A stretch of 64,000 nt of DNA from an uncultured Flavobacteriaceae bacterium (GCA_947502495.1 CANNAC010000003.1:186001-250000), one strand, 5' to 3'. Shown: positions 8,289-17,387, counted from the stretch's first letter. The notes: a model not told the origin generated them from the letters alone. Numbers and translations: made by a program.

Positions 8289-8653
8289 GTCATTCCGAGC
8301 ACAGCGAAGAATCTAAATAAAGAAAAGTGAATATAGGAAAGAGATTCTTCAGTCATGCTTCCTTCTGAATGACAACATCGTTTATATTTAGGCCTCATAA
8401 TGTTTTCAGAGGTATTATGTTCAGCAGAAAGAATTTGTCATTCCGAGCACAGCGAAGAATCTAAATAAAGAAAAGTGAATATAGGAAAGAGATTCTTCCG
8501 TCATGCTTCCTTCTGAATGACAACATCGTTTATATTTAGGCCTCATAATGTTTTCAGAGCCACTATGTCATTCAGAGCGCAGCGAAGAATCTTTAATAAA
8601 TCAAACTATATTTTCAAGTTGAGATTCTTCATTCATGCTTCCTTCTGAATGAC
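8289..8653 (+). repeat. Palindromic repeat array, right block (units D, E, F)
   Basis: Unit D is 8289-8373, E is 8437-8521 and F is 8567-8653. D and E have the A-type loop and F has the B-type loop, so E-spacer-F (8437-8653) is a near-copy of A-spacer-B (7596-7812). The spacer at 8522-8566 is identical to those on the left, and the one after D keeps the first ~38 bases. The 13 bases just before D also resemble those before A. The GIY-YIG gene is thus flanked by near-identical direct copies of about 217 bp. Bases 8229-8288 carry only a short partial repeat (from 8271). Confidence 0.9.
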
Positions 8654-8685
8654 AATATTATAAATAGTAAAACGACATCTTCTTA

Positions 8686-8715
8686 CCATTCGTCTACAGC
8701 AACATGCAACCTATC
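8686..8715 (+). promoter_or_regulatory. LytTR/AlgR-like operator upstream of the GT4 gene
   Basis: The strong half-site CCATTCGTC (8686-8694) is followed by a 12-bp spacer that starts with TACAGCAA and a weaker half-site CAACCTATC (8707-8715). The arrangement and the distance to the -7 box are the same as at 5818. It lies just beyond the repeat array, so the glycosyltransferase has its own regulated promoter. Confidence 0.55.
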
Positions 8716-8747
8716 TAAAGTTACCGGATTTAATGCCTTTTAAAACG

Positions 8748-8755
8748 CAAATTTG
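8748..8755 (+). promoter_or_regulatory. Candidate -7 box of the GT4 gene
   Basis: CAAATTTG differs from TAnnTTTG at the first base only. It starts exactly 62 bases after the start of the first half-site at 8686, and the GT4 ATG follows about 40 bases later. No -33 TTTG is present. Confidence 0.45.
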
Positions 8756-8793
8756 TAGTGTAATTAAGAAATAACATATTAAAAAAATATAAA

Positions 8794-10014
8794 ATGAAAC
8801 TAGCAATCGTAACCGCATATCCACCAAGCAAAGTAACCTTAAACGAGTACGCTTACCATTTAGTAAAGCACTTTAGACAAAAAGAAAATGTTACTGAAAT
8901 TGTTTTACTTACAGATAAAACGGAAGGTGCAAAAGATATTGCTTTTACAGAAAACGGTTGCAAGATTACAGTGAAAGAATGTTGGGCATTTAATAGCTAC
9001 ACAAACATTATAAATGTGACTAAAGCGATTAACAATACACAACCAGATGCCGTGTTATTCAACTTACAATTCATGAAGTTTGGAGACAAAAAAGTAGCAG
9101 CAGCTTTAGGCTTAATGTTACCATTAGTTTGTAAGCTGAAAAAGATTCCAAATATTGTGTTATTGCATAATATATTAGAAGAAGTAGATTTAGGTTCTGC
9201 AGGATTTACAAGCAGTAAAATCTTGCAAAAAGTATATGGTTTTATAGGAACTAGCTTAACAAAGTTAATCTTACAAGCAGATACGGTTGCAGTAACGATG
9301 CAAAAATATGTGGACGTTTTAGAGAAAAAATACAATGCTACAAATGTGACTTTAATTCCGCATGGAACTTTTGAAATCTCTGAAGAAAAACCAGAATATA
9401 GCTTACCACAAGGACCATTACAAGTGATGACTTTTGGGAAATTTGGTACTTACAAAAAAGTAGAAGGTATGATTGAAGCGGTGGAGAAAGTAAGAGCCAC
9501 TACAGGATTAGATTTGGAGGTTGTTATTGCAGGAACCGACAACCCAAATGTACCTGGTTATTTAGCAAAAGTACAAGAAGACTATAAGCATGTGTCACAA
9601 GTACGTTTTACAGGTTATGTAGAAGAATATGAAGTGCCAACCTTATTTAAAGAAAGTGCCGTAGTCGTATTTCCATACACATCAACAACAGGAAGCTCGG
9701 GTGTTTTACACCAAGCAGGAAGTTATGGTAAAGCAGTAGTGATGCCAGATTTAGGAGATCTTGCTTTATTAGTAAAAGATGAAGGTTATAAAGGAGAATT
9801 TTTTGAGCCAACTTCTGTAGAAAGTTTAGCAAAAGCAATTGAAGCTATTGTAACCAATGAAGCACACCGAATTGCTTTAGGAAAAGCAAACTATGAAGCT
9901 GCAACAGCATATCCAATGGAGAAAATTGCAGATATGTACGTATCCCATTTTGATAGAATTATAGCTAAAAAAACACCTCAGAGTAAAAATGCATTAAAAC
10001 CTACTAATGCATAA
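8794..10014 (+). CDS. GT4-like glycosyltransferase of the exopolysaccharide locus
   Basis: The protein has 406 residues with the GT-B fold. The N-terminal half has the sugar-acceptor pattern (IVTAYPPSK). The C-terminal half (about 210-390) is the Glycos_transf_1 domain with TFGKFGTYKKVEG, RFTGYVEEYEV and the nucleotide-sugar loop SSGVLHQAGSYGKAVVMP. The canonical ExxxxxxxE motif is modified: Gln stands where the second Glu is usual. It lacks membrane helices and is probably a peripheral inner-membrane enzyme that adds a sugar, perhaps mannose given ManA in the locus. It has its own predicted LytTR-type promoter. Confidence 0.8.
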   Translation: MKLAIVTAYPPSKVTLNEYAYHLVKHFRQKENVTEIVLLTDKTEGAKDIAFTENGCKITVKECWAFNSYTNIINVTKAINNTQPDAVLFNLQFMKFGDKKVAAALGLMLPLVCKLKKIPNIVLLHNILEEVDLGSAGFTSSKILQKVYGFIGTSLTKLILQADTVAVTMQKYVDVLEKKYNATNVTLIPHGTFEISEEKPEYSLPQGPLQVMTFGKFGTYKKVEGMIEAVEKVRATTGLDLEVVIAGTDNPNVPGYLAKVQEDYKHVSQVRFTGYVEEYEVPTLFKESAVVVFPYTSTTGSSGVLHQAGSYGKAVVMPDLGDLALLVKDEGYKGEFFEPTSVESLAKAIEAIVTNEAHRIALGKANYEAATAYPMEKIADMYVSHFDRIIAKKTPQSKNALKPTNA

Positions 10015-10120
10015 GACACAGTACATCGACACCTTTTTTTGTCCCAAAACAATTAAGAAACCAATAATTATGTAGAAGGAAATATTATGGAAGAATTTAA
10101 TAATTGAACGTACTTATTTA

Positions 10121-10146
10121 AGATTCTTCGCTTTGCTCTGAATGAC
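10121..10146 (-). repeat. Solitary half-unit of the palindromic repeat
   Basis: AGATTCTTC followed by GCTTTGCTCTGAATGAC is, on the minus strand, the left-half motif of the 7596-8653 repeat units with a few changes. It lies alone in the 10015-10179 gap between the convergent GT4 and hydrolase genes. It may serve as part of a termination structure. Confidence 0.7.
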
Positions 10147-10179
10147 AAAAAAATAAGAATCAAAAACGAACTAAAAATA

Positions 10180-11694
10180 CTAGTTAGTAATGTATTGAAA
10201 CGATGCCTTTTTTGCCCCATTTTTATCGATAAACCCAAAATGTTTTTGGGTATTTCGACGCCAAGGTCTGCTACCTACAACAGCAGTTGGTACATCCACA
10301 AAATCATATAAAGTCCAAGACATAAATTGCAACGCATTAGCAGCAATAATCTCTTGGATTTTTTTGTGGTAATTGGCTTGATCTTCTGTAGAAGAACCAA
10401 GAGGTTTCCAGAAACCGCTATAGGAAGAGATTCCAAATTCTTGTAATACCAATGGTTTGTTAGGAATGTCTTTACGCATCGTTTTTATAGCGGCATCCAA
10501 CTCGCTTAAATCTTCATAATAATGAAACGAAACAATATCTACTTTATCTTTTAAAATAGGAGCGCTTTGTGTGTTAGACCAACCAATAGTTACGGGATGT
10601 TCTGCATCTACAGATTTTACTAAATCGATCATATTATCCAACCAAGCGATAACCATATCTTTTCCTCTAGATTCAAAATCAAGGTTTGGTTCGTTTTTAA
10701 TATCCCAAGCAATAATAGCGTTGTGGTCTTTAAAAGTGGAGACTATGGTTGCTGCGTGACGCTGATTTAAGGTCCAACTCATCACCGAATAATCGCCATA
10801 AAAATCAAATAAAGTCAACACGACTTTTAGGTTGTTCTCTTCCGCAGCATCTAAAGTTTGTTTTAGTTTTTCTAGCTTTTTCGGATTTACATCTGCTTTT
10901 CCAAAATCATCATATTGCACAAAAATTCGAACCGAATTCAAACCAGCATCTTTTATAATCTTAAAGTCGTTAGCAATAATGTCTTTCGAAAAAGCGTCTC
11001 CAAACATATTCCAAGGCGTTGCTTTCGGATAATAATTAATGCCTTTAATAATTAAACTATCGGTTTCTATTTTTGCTGTTTTTGCTTCAAAAGGATTACT
11101 GCTTTCTTTTACCAAATGTCTAATTCGCCAAAAGCCATCTTCTAACAAAAACACCATTTTGTAAGTAGATGTTTCGGTTGTTTCTAGTACTAATTTTTCG
11201 GCTTTAAAAACCCGTTTATACTCTACAACATCTCTATCTGTAATCACAGCTAATTGTCCGTCTTCACTAAAAAATTCTAAAGTTGGATTGTGGTTTAATG
11301 TGGTCGCTTCAATGGTGGAGTTTTCAGCTTTGTTCAATTCGATAAAAGCATATAAATTTTCTCTGGCACTATCGGTGTAATAATCTTTTATACCAGCAGT
11401 TTTATTCGTTTTATAAGCGATTTGTTTTACATACCAAGCATCTAAATAATCATTTTGTAAGGCATTTAGATTTTCGGTATCCATTGGTCGGCCTTCATTA
11501 GTTAAAGGTTCCCAAATTAATTTCGGAGCATATTGTTCTACTTTTTGTATTTCGGTATGCAGCATGGTGCTTCTATCTGCTCCAGTATTTAGGTAGCTAA
11601 AAAGCGCACTAATACCAGAAATAATCAAGGCTACAATCATAATATATGAGATTATTAATATGGTACGTAGTATGTTTTTATTAAGACCTACCAT
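10180..11694 (-). CDS. Membrane-anchored GH5-like glycoside hydrolase
   Basis: The protein has 504 residues. An N-terminal transmembrane segment (about 10-32) anchors it. Residues about 35-205 form an extracytoplasmic domain of unknown function. Residues about 215-500 form a (beta/alpha)8 barrel of the GH5/GH2-TIM type, with acid/base E335 (DIKNEPN) and nucleophile E419 (VLQEFG). In synthase-type polysaccharide loci a hydrolase (BcsZ, PslG, AlgL) trims or clears the polymer in the periplasm, and this enzyme probably does the same. It overlaps the upstream Ig-like gene by 7 bases. Substrate is unknown; a beta-mannan or beta-glucan is plausible. Confidence 0.75.
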   Translation of the reverse strand: MVGLNKNILRTILIISYIMIVALIISGISALFSYLNTGADRSTMLHTEIQKVEQYAPKLIWEPLTNEGRPMDTENLNALQNDYLDAWYVKQIAYKTNKTAGIKDYYTDSARENLYAFIELNKAENSTIEATTLNHNPTLEFFSEDGQLAVITDRDVVEYKRVFKAEKLVLETTETSTYKMVFLLEDGFWRIRHLVKESSNPFEAKTAKIETDSLIIKGINYYPKATPWNMFGDAFSKDIIANDFKIIKDAGLNSVRIFVQYDDFGKADVNPKKLEKLKQTLDAAEENNLKVVLTLFDFYGDYSVMSWTLNQRHAATIVSTFKDHNAIIAWDIKNEPNLDFESRGKDMVIAWLDNMIDLVKSVDAEHPVTIGWSNTQSAPILKDKVDIVSFHYYEDLSELDAAIKTMRKDIPNKPLVLQEFGISSYSGFWKPLGSSTEDQANYHKKIQEIIAANALQFMSWTLYDFVDVPTAVVGSRPWRRNTQKHFGFIDKNGAKKASFQYITN

Positions 11695-12905
11695 AGTTTC
11701 TTGTTATTAAATGTTTTGTCTATTCCTGCAGTTTCTACACGGAAATTATACGTGTCATTTTCGTAAACGGCTGGCTTCAAATAAAAGGTGACGTAGCCAT
11801 TAAAAGATGTTTTTGTAATGGTATCCAGAAGTGTATTGCCTTTGTAAATTAAAAGGTTGACATGTAAACCATCCGGAATCATTTGCTCCATAAAACTTTG
11901 TAAAGGACCAACTAAAACTTCTCGGTTTTTGTTAGTAAAGGCAACGTCAAAATCGTCGATAACACTTTGATAGTCTAAGGTAATCGTATTGCTTTCTGCC
12001 ATACCATCTACATAGGCTTTTATGCTCCAATTGTCTTTAAAATCGGGATGGATGATTTTAGAATGTGCGACACCTTCAATAGTAGTTCCTGTGGTTTTTA
12101 ATATGTTTCCACTTGCATTCGTAATAAAAAAGGTGACAAATGTACCGTCACTAACCACATTATCTTGCTTGTCTTTTAGTACAGAAGTATTGAAAGTAGT
12201 CACCTGATTGCCGTCTGCATAATTATGTGGTCGTTTTGCTGAAATAGTAAAATCTGTAGGAATTGCAGCCCATACATTAATAGTGAATTCTTTGGAATTG
12301 ATACCTAAACTTTCTGAAGACACTAACATGCGTCCGCTTTCTCTTTTCGAATTAATATTTCGATAAGAAATTAAGTTCTTGGTGAAAACAGCATTATTTT
12401 CTTCGGAAGCTAAAAACTGAAACTTCGCATTTACCTTCGTGTTTGTTGGTACAGGATTATCTAAAGAATCGGTTGGAATAACAACCAACATAGTATAATC
12501 TGTTCCTCCGGCTTCTATACTTGGCGGACCAATATAGGTTTCCATGGTTGCCACTTCTGCTTTAGGATGCATATAGAATTGACCAGAAATAGATGTGTTT
12601 TCATCTAATAACTTCCAGTTAATAACACCAATTTTTCTGGTGATGTTTTGTGGAATTATATATTGAAGTGCATTGTCTTTTACTATAGCTGAGATCAAAG
12701 TTGATCCATAACTATTCGAACAATAGAGTAATGGTTTTTCGCCTTCGGAAGCCGTAAATTTTAAAACCACAGCATTTCCAACTGCATAATCTGTTTGTGT
12801 CGTTAATAATTGGATAGGATTTGTAGCTTCGTTGTTTTGCACAACAGCAAACGATGATAATAAAATCAAGCCTAAAAGAAACATGTATGTACGTTTAAGT
12901 TGCAT
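11688..12905 (-). CDS. Secreted Ig-like/invasin-type beta-sandwich protein
   Basis: The protein has 405 residues with a cleavable signal peptide (about 1-22). The rest is beta-rich with segments typical of Big_1/invasin-like Ig domains, for instance TFNTSVLKDKQDNVVSDGT followed by VTFFITNASG. The C-terminal ~90 residues look like a further beta-sandwich. No catalytic motif is recognised. It sits between the GT-C-like gene and the hydrolase in a tightly overlapping three-gene operon, so it may be a periplasmic scaffold or polymer-binding partner. Confidence 0.6.
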   Translation of the reverse strand: MQLKRTYMFLLGLILLSSFAVVQNNEATNPIQLLTTQTDYAVGNAVVLKFTASEGEKPLLYCSNSYGSTLISAIVKDNALQYIIPQNITRKIGVINWKLLDENTSISGQFYMHPKAEVATMETYIGPPSIEAGGTDYTMLVVIPTDSLDNPVPTNTKVNAKFQFLASEENNAVFTKNLISYRNINSKRESGRMLVSSESLGINSKEFTINVWAAIPTDFTISAKRPHNYADGNQVTTFNTSVLKDKQDNVVSDGTFVTFFITNASGNILKTTGTTIEGVAHSKIIHPDFKDNWSIKAYVDGMAESNTITLDYQSVIDDFDVAFTNKNREVLVGPLQSFMEQMIPDGLHVNLLIYKGNTLLDTITKTSFNGYVTFYLKPAVYENDTYNFRVETAGIDKTFNNKKLW

Positions 12906-15900
12906 TAATTCGGACTTCCTATATATGTGTTAATTTCTATTTTAATATAACTAAAATCGGGATGGTCAATTTTTTGTAATTGTGCATCGCTATGATTTTC
13001 AATTCTGTTTGGCACTATTTTTCCAGCAATAGCATCGTTTGGTAAACCATTTACAAAAATGTTTTGCATGTCTGTATTTATGATTTTTACTGCACCATCT
13101 TTTAGTATTTCGTATTCAAAATCTTGCTTACGTTGTTGTCTTACGCCTTCTTTTACAAATAGATGATCTACCCAAAGCATCTCTTTATTTTGGTCATAGT
13201 AAGTCACTAAAAGCTGCGGTATGGTAATTTCTTGGATGCCGCTATTAAATAAGTTTCCGTTGATGGTGCCTTCTTGAATAGTAATGGCGCTTAACACGAC
13301 GTTTTTATACAAGTCAGATCCAGATACATTTCCTGCAATTTGTAAGTTGAATTTAGTGGGTTGTTCTTCAAATTCAATAGGCGTAAATTCGTCTGGATTA
13401 AACGTATCCGGAATAGAATCTTGCGTTCTAGACCAGGCAATCCCTTCAAAATTAATACGGAAACTACTCGATTCTTTCGGCATTAATTTATGCTTCACAT
13501 GATACTTTGCATTATATGTTGCTAGTTGTTTATTAGTATCGTTGTATAAGGTTCCTTTTAAAATAACATCTGCAGGTACATTGTCTATATTTTGGATTTC
13601 CCCAATAATAGCATAACTGCCATCATACTGCACTAGTTTTGCGGAAACCACTTCTAAAACAGGTTGTTTTAAAATGTCTTCATGATGGGTTTGTTGTGTG
13701 GTAATACGTCGTCTACCTTGGTTAAAATACTTGGTTGCATTAGCAGAATAGAGTTGGTCTGGCGGTAAATCGTTGTTTAAATCGTCTGGTTGTAAATACC
13801 ATTTTCCTTTTCGTTTGGATAGCGATTTATAATCCACTTTTTCAATTTTCTCTAAAGGCGTAATCCATTGGCTAGTCACTTTCGCCGAAACGGTACTATC
13901 GTTGTGTTTGGTGATTTCGGTTGCAATAGCATCCATTTTTGCATAGCTACTTAGTAAACCATCGGTTACCGAAATCTCTAACATGTATTGTGCAATTGGT
14001 AACTGATTTTCAGGATCGATTAAACTATGCGCTTTTTCAAATTCTTTAAAATCTAAAGCGTCATAATAAGCAATAATGGCATTTTCCGGACTGCGTTGCG
14101 AATCGTTTTTGAGGTAGAATAAATAAATACCATAAAACACGGCAACCGCTAATAGTAAAGACCAGATGTGCGTAATACGTAAAACATTTCTATTAAACTT
14201 ATTATAAGTCGTTGGAAACTTTAAGAAGTCAGGAATGGGTTTGATTCTTGTTTTTAACATGTTTACCCAAAGCATTTGTATGTTTAAAACAAAGGCAATT
14301 AAAACGGTTAAAAACGGAATAATTCCCCACATTATTTTTAGCCATTTGGCAACATCTTCTTTTGGTAAAATAGATGAAACAGGTGGAATGTTTAGTCGTT
14401 CCCAAACCATGATGCCATTTTCTAACTGACGTAAACGTTGCCAACCACAGAAGTAGAGAATGGGATCGTAAAACTTATCGTTAGAAAAAATGTATTTGAG
14501 ATTGTATTTTTCTGGAGTGGTTAAAAACTGCTGAAGCGAACCAATTCCGGCAACACCTTTAAATTTGGAGTTTTCTAAACGCTCGATAGGCCTAGTGGTT
14601 AATTCGGGTAATCGTCTTGCGGAATGGTAATTCCCATCCACTGTCATCGCATTCGTTTGTGCGCTTAACCAAGCCATTTGATCGCCAAAACCAAGAGTTA
14701 AAAACCGCCATTTATCGTGATCATCTTGATTTAAGAAATTCACGATAGGTAACATCTTTATTTTCTGTGGTTGCGATGGTCTAAAATAGTTTAAACTCAT
14801 GGTAAACACAACCATAAACACCATGAGTCCAGCTAAGATTCCGCCAATAATACGATGGTAAATAGCGCCTAATTTGTTCTGAATTAATTCCTTTAAATCG
14901 CCTTCTACAAAACGATAGGTAAATTCGCCCAACATAGGTATAGATAAGATCGAAGCCCAAAGAGTAAATCGGTCTAATGTTAAAATATTGAAGGCCGTTT
15001 CCCCTAACATTTTTAAAGGTACAGGCGTGGTTCCTCCAGTTCCTAAAATGGTACAAATAGTTATAGATAAACCAAAAAACAAGTAGCGTTTGCTATAATA
15101 TCTGTAGAATATATACGGTAATAATACGAGTAATATTCCCCAGGGAATTAGAAAGAATACCAATCCAGAAGAGGTGATTTCCAAAAAATTATCACGAGAA
15201 CCATGCGGAATAGGAACTTGGGTAATTGGGTTGGCTTTCGAGTTTAACCAATACGGAAAAATGCATCCTATAATTAAAACTAAGGATAACATTCCGAAGC
15301 TTACAATACGTTTAAACAATTTGAAAAAGCTATTCAAAAATATTTTGAAGGTGACTTCTTTCATCGAGTTTACTTGTTCACGTGAAACATCCATAATGAC
15401 CATTCCTATTAAAGGAAAGATAAAAAAGATCATCCCGAAAATGGGTGTCACATGATGAGAAGTCACGGTAACAGCGATTAAAGATAAGGAGGTTGCTAAG
15501 TACCATTTCTTACCTGTTTTTAGCCACAAATAAATTTCTGGCAAGGCATGCATTAAAACAGATACACCTATTATACTTGGTAATTGTCCGAAAATATGAA
15601 GCGTTTCTACAAAAGAAGAACTAAATACTGCTAAAATAGCAGCATAACCAGCAACCGTTTTGTTGGCTGTCATCATTAAAGAAAAACGATAGGCTCCTGT
15701 AATAAAGAGGACAATTGCAATTAAGGCAACACTAAACATCCCGAATTTTAAACCACCAATCATAGACAGCAGTCCAATAGATTGATGTACTAACGGCGGA
15801 TAACTCTGTACCGTAAAACCAGTATACCATTCATAATTCCATGGTTCAAACCAGCTATTTGCATAATGATCTGCAAAAAACAGGTGTATAAGCGCATCAT

Positions 15901-15994
15901 AAGTAGTTTCCAAAGTGAAAAATATGGCACTACCATGAAATGCTAATCCTAAAAGGATGGCAACGATTAAGTATTTATTTGAGGTTTCTTTCAT
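12905..15994 (-). CDS. Large GT-C-like membrane protein (PTPS-related membrane family)
   Basis: The protein has 1029 residues. The first ~430 residues contain about 10 membrane helices and the motif NYEWYTGFTVQSYPPLVHQ near residue 55. This is typical of the membrane family annotated as '6-pyruvoyl-tetrahydropterin synthase-related', which looks like a GT-C transferase using a lipid-linked sugar. Residues ~430-545 face the periplasm, followed by two more helices (about 555-575 and 610-630). The last ~400 residues are beta-rich, including an NTF2-like stretch (ENAIIAYYDALDFKEFEKAHSL). It is the first gene of the operon with the Ig-like protein and the hydrolase. It may be the polymerase of the locus, which is an inference. 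Confidence 0.65.
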   Translation of the reverse strand: MKETSNKYLIVAILLGLAFHGSAIFFTLETTYDALIHLFFADHYANSWFEPWNYEWYTGFTVQSYPPLVHQSIGLLSMIGGLKFGMFSVALIAIVLFITGAYRFSLMMTANKTVAGYAAILAVFSSSFVETLHIFGQLPSIIGVSVLMHALPEIYLWLKTGKKWYLATSLSLIAVTVTSHHVTPIFGMIFFIFPLIGMVIMDVSREQVNSMKEVTFKIFLNSFFKLFKRIVSFGMLSLVLIIGCIFPYWLNSKANPITQVPIPHGSRDNFLEITSSGLVFFLIPWGILLVLLPYIFYRYYSKRYLFFGLSITICTILGTGGTTPVPLKMLGETAFNILTLDRFTLWASILSIPMLGEFTYRFVEGDLKELIQNKLGAIYHRIIGGILAGLMVFMVVFTMSLNYFRPSQPQKIKMLPIVNFLNQDDHDKWRFLTLGFGDQMAWLSAQTNAMTVDGNYHSARRLPELTTRPIERLENSKFKGVAGIGSLQQFLTTPEKYNLKYIFSNDKFYDPILYFCGWQRLRQLENGIMVWERLNIPPVSSILPKEDVAKWLKIMWGIIPFLTVLIAFVLNIQMLWVNMLKTRIKPIPDFLKFPTTYNKFNRNVLRITHIWSLLLAVAVFYGIYLFYLKNDSQRSPENAIIAYYDALDFKEFEKAHSLIDPENQLPIAQYMLEISVTDGLLSSYAKMDAIATEITKHNDSTVSAKVTSQWITPLEKIEKVDYKSLSKRKGKWYLQPDDLNNDLPPDQLYSANATKYFNQGRRRITTQQTHHEDILKQPVLEVVSAKLVQYDGSYAIIGEIQNIDNVPADVILKGTLYNDTNKQLATYNAKYHVKHKLMPKESSSFRINFEGIAWSRTQDSIPDTFNPDEFTPIEFEEQPTKFNLQIAGNVSGSDLYKNVVLSAITIQEGTINGNLFNSGIQEITIPQLLVTYYDQNKEMLWVDHLFVKEGVRQQRKQDFEYEILKDGAVKIINTDMQNIFVNGLPNDAIAGKIVPNRIENHSDAQLQKIDHPDFSYIKIEINTYIGSPN

Positions 15995-16062
15995 TTAAAG
16001 CCTAAGCTATAACAATATGGTAAAGATAAATAAATATTATAGTGCTTCGGTTTTTAATTATC

Positions 16063-16083
16063 TACAGCAATCTACCATTCGTC
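16063..16083 (+). promoter_or_regulatory. LytTR/AlgR-like operator upstream of the REC-GT2 gene
   Basis: TACAGCAA (16063-16070), four bases, then CCATTCGTC (16075-16083) repeat the layout seen at 5827-5847. CCATTCGTC starts exactly 62 bases before the -7 box at 16137, as at 8686. TACAGCAA is 21 bases further from the -7 box than in the other two copies, a shift of one repeat period. A second half-site at 16096-16104 is weak. The 15995-16175 region is the shared divergent promoter region with the GT-C-like operon. Confidence 0.5.
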
Positions 16084-16136
16084 GACACTTAGCTATAGGT
16101 TAAACTAAATAACAATTTTAGGGCTGTCTTCTCTTG

Positions 16137-16144
16137 TACATTTG
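16137..16144 (+). promoter_or_regulatory. -7 box of the REC-GT2 / ManA operon
   Basis: TACATTTG is an exact match to TAnnTTTG, 32 bases before the start codon. No clear -33 TTTG is found around 16114. Confidence 0.6.
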
Positions 16145-16175
16145 TACCATCAACAACAAATAAAAATAACTTATT

Positions 16176-17360
16176 ATGAAAGTTTTAGCCATAGATGACC
16201 AACAATTAGTATTACTTCCTTTACAAAAGAGATTAGTAGAATTAGGTTATGAAGTGAAAATAGAAACGGATGCAACTAAAGGGTTAGAATTATATGAATC
16301 TTTTAATCCAGATTTAGTTATAGTAGATATTAATATGCCATTTGTTTCTGGTTTAGATGTTGTAAAACATATTAGAATTACTAAAAATTCGCAAACACCA
16401 ATTATGGTTTTATCTGGAGATACAAAAGATGAAACGATTACAGAAGGTTTCGATTTAGGAATCAACGATTACATGAAAAAGCCATTAAGCTTAAACGAGA
16501 TTAGTGCTCGTGTAAAAAGATTAATTGGAGCTCCTGAATTACAAACCACAGTAACTAAAAGTGATGTAATGATTCAAGAGCGTTGTGTTGGTGTTGTTAT
16601 TCCTTGTTATAATGAAGAAGAACGTTTGTTAAGTGATGCGTTTATTAACTATATCGATAAAAACTCTGGTTACCATTTATGTTTTGTAAACGATGGTAGT
16701 AAGGATAAAACATTAGAAGTTTTAAAAAACTTACAAAAAGGAAGAGAAGATTTTATTACGGTTTACGACTGTGAGAAAAACGGAGGAAAAGCAGAAGCTG
16801 TTCGTTTAGGAATGTTACACATGGCTAAAAAAGAAGATTTAGATTATATCGGGTTTTTAGATGCCGATTTATCTACAGACTTAGCAGATTTTGATGATTT
16901 AGTGAAGACGATTGAAACTTCGGATTTTAAAATTGTAAGTGGTTCTAGAATCGCTAGAATGGGAGCGAATATTACTAAAGAATCTGCTAGAAAAATAATC
17001 AGTTTAACCATTAATTTTATTATCAGAAAGATCTTAAAAATGGATTTTAAAGACACACAATGTGGAGCTAAAATCTTTCGTAAAGACGTAATACAAATTG
17101 CTTTTGGGAAGCAGTTTGTTACCCAATGGATTTTTGATGTAGAAATATTTAAAAGAATGCGTATCCATTTCGGATTAAAAGAAGCCAAAGCAATGCTTTG
17201 TGAGCAACCATTAAAAAGATGGATTCATGCAGATGGTTCTAAATTATCGATGAAAGATTCTATAAAAATTGTTGGACAATTAGGACAAATAGCTTGGGTG
17301 TACAGAAACAAAAAACAAGTCGTGAAAACAGCAGTTTCTACCGATTTACATGTAGCCTAA
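16176..17360 (+). CDS. Response regulator-GT2 glycosyltransferase fusion
   Basis: The protein has 394 residues. Residues 1-120 form a complete receiver domain: acidic pair D7/D8, phospho-acceptor D51 (IVDINMP), switch S80 and K101/K102. Residues ~135-370 form a family 2 glycosyltransferase of the dolichyl-phosphate-sugar synthase type, with VVIPCYNEEE and the metal/nucleotide motif D229-A-D231. There are no membrane helices. The catalytic domain is the output, so phosphorylation would control sugar transfer directly instead of DNA binding. It leads an operon with the degenerate GT2 and ManA, and a LytTR-like site precedes it. Confidence 0.9.
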   Translation: MKVLAIDDQQLVLLPLQKRLVELGYEVKIETDATKGLELYESFNPDLVIVDINMPFVSGLDVVKHIRITKNSQTPIMVLSGDTKDETITEGFDLGINDYMKKPLSLNEISARVKRLIGAPELQTTVTKSDVMIQERCVGVVIPCYNEEERLLSDAFINYIDKNSGYHLCFVNDGSKDKTLEVLKNLQKGREDFITVYDCEKNGGKAEAVRLGMLHMAKKEDLDYIGFLDADLSTDLADFDDLVKTIETSDFKIVSGSRIARMGANITKESARKIISLTINFIIRKILKMDFKDTQCGAKIFRKDVIQIAFGKQFVTQWIFDVEIFKRMRIHFGLKEAKAMLCEQPLKRWIHADGSKLSMKDSIKIVGQLGQIAWVYRNKKQVVKTAVSTDLHVA

Positions 17361-17387
17361 TTACTAATAGTTAAAACGTCTTAAATC

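Noticed and set aside
7596-8653. Regularly spaced repeats that could be taken for a CRISPR array
   Set aside because: The spacers are identical copies, the units are ~86-bp palindromes and no cas genes are nearby. They fit REP-like palindromic repeats instead.
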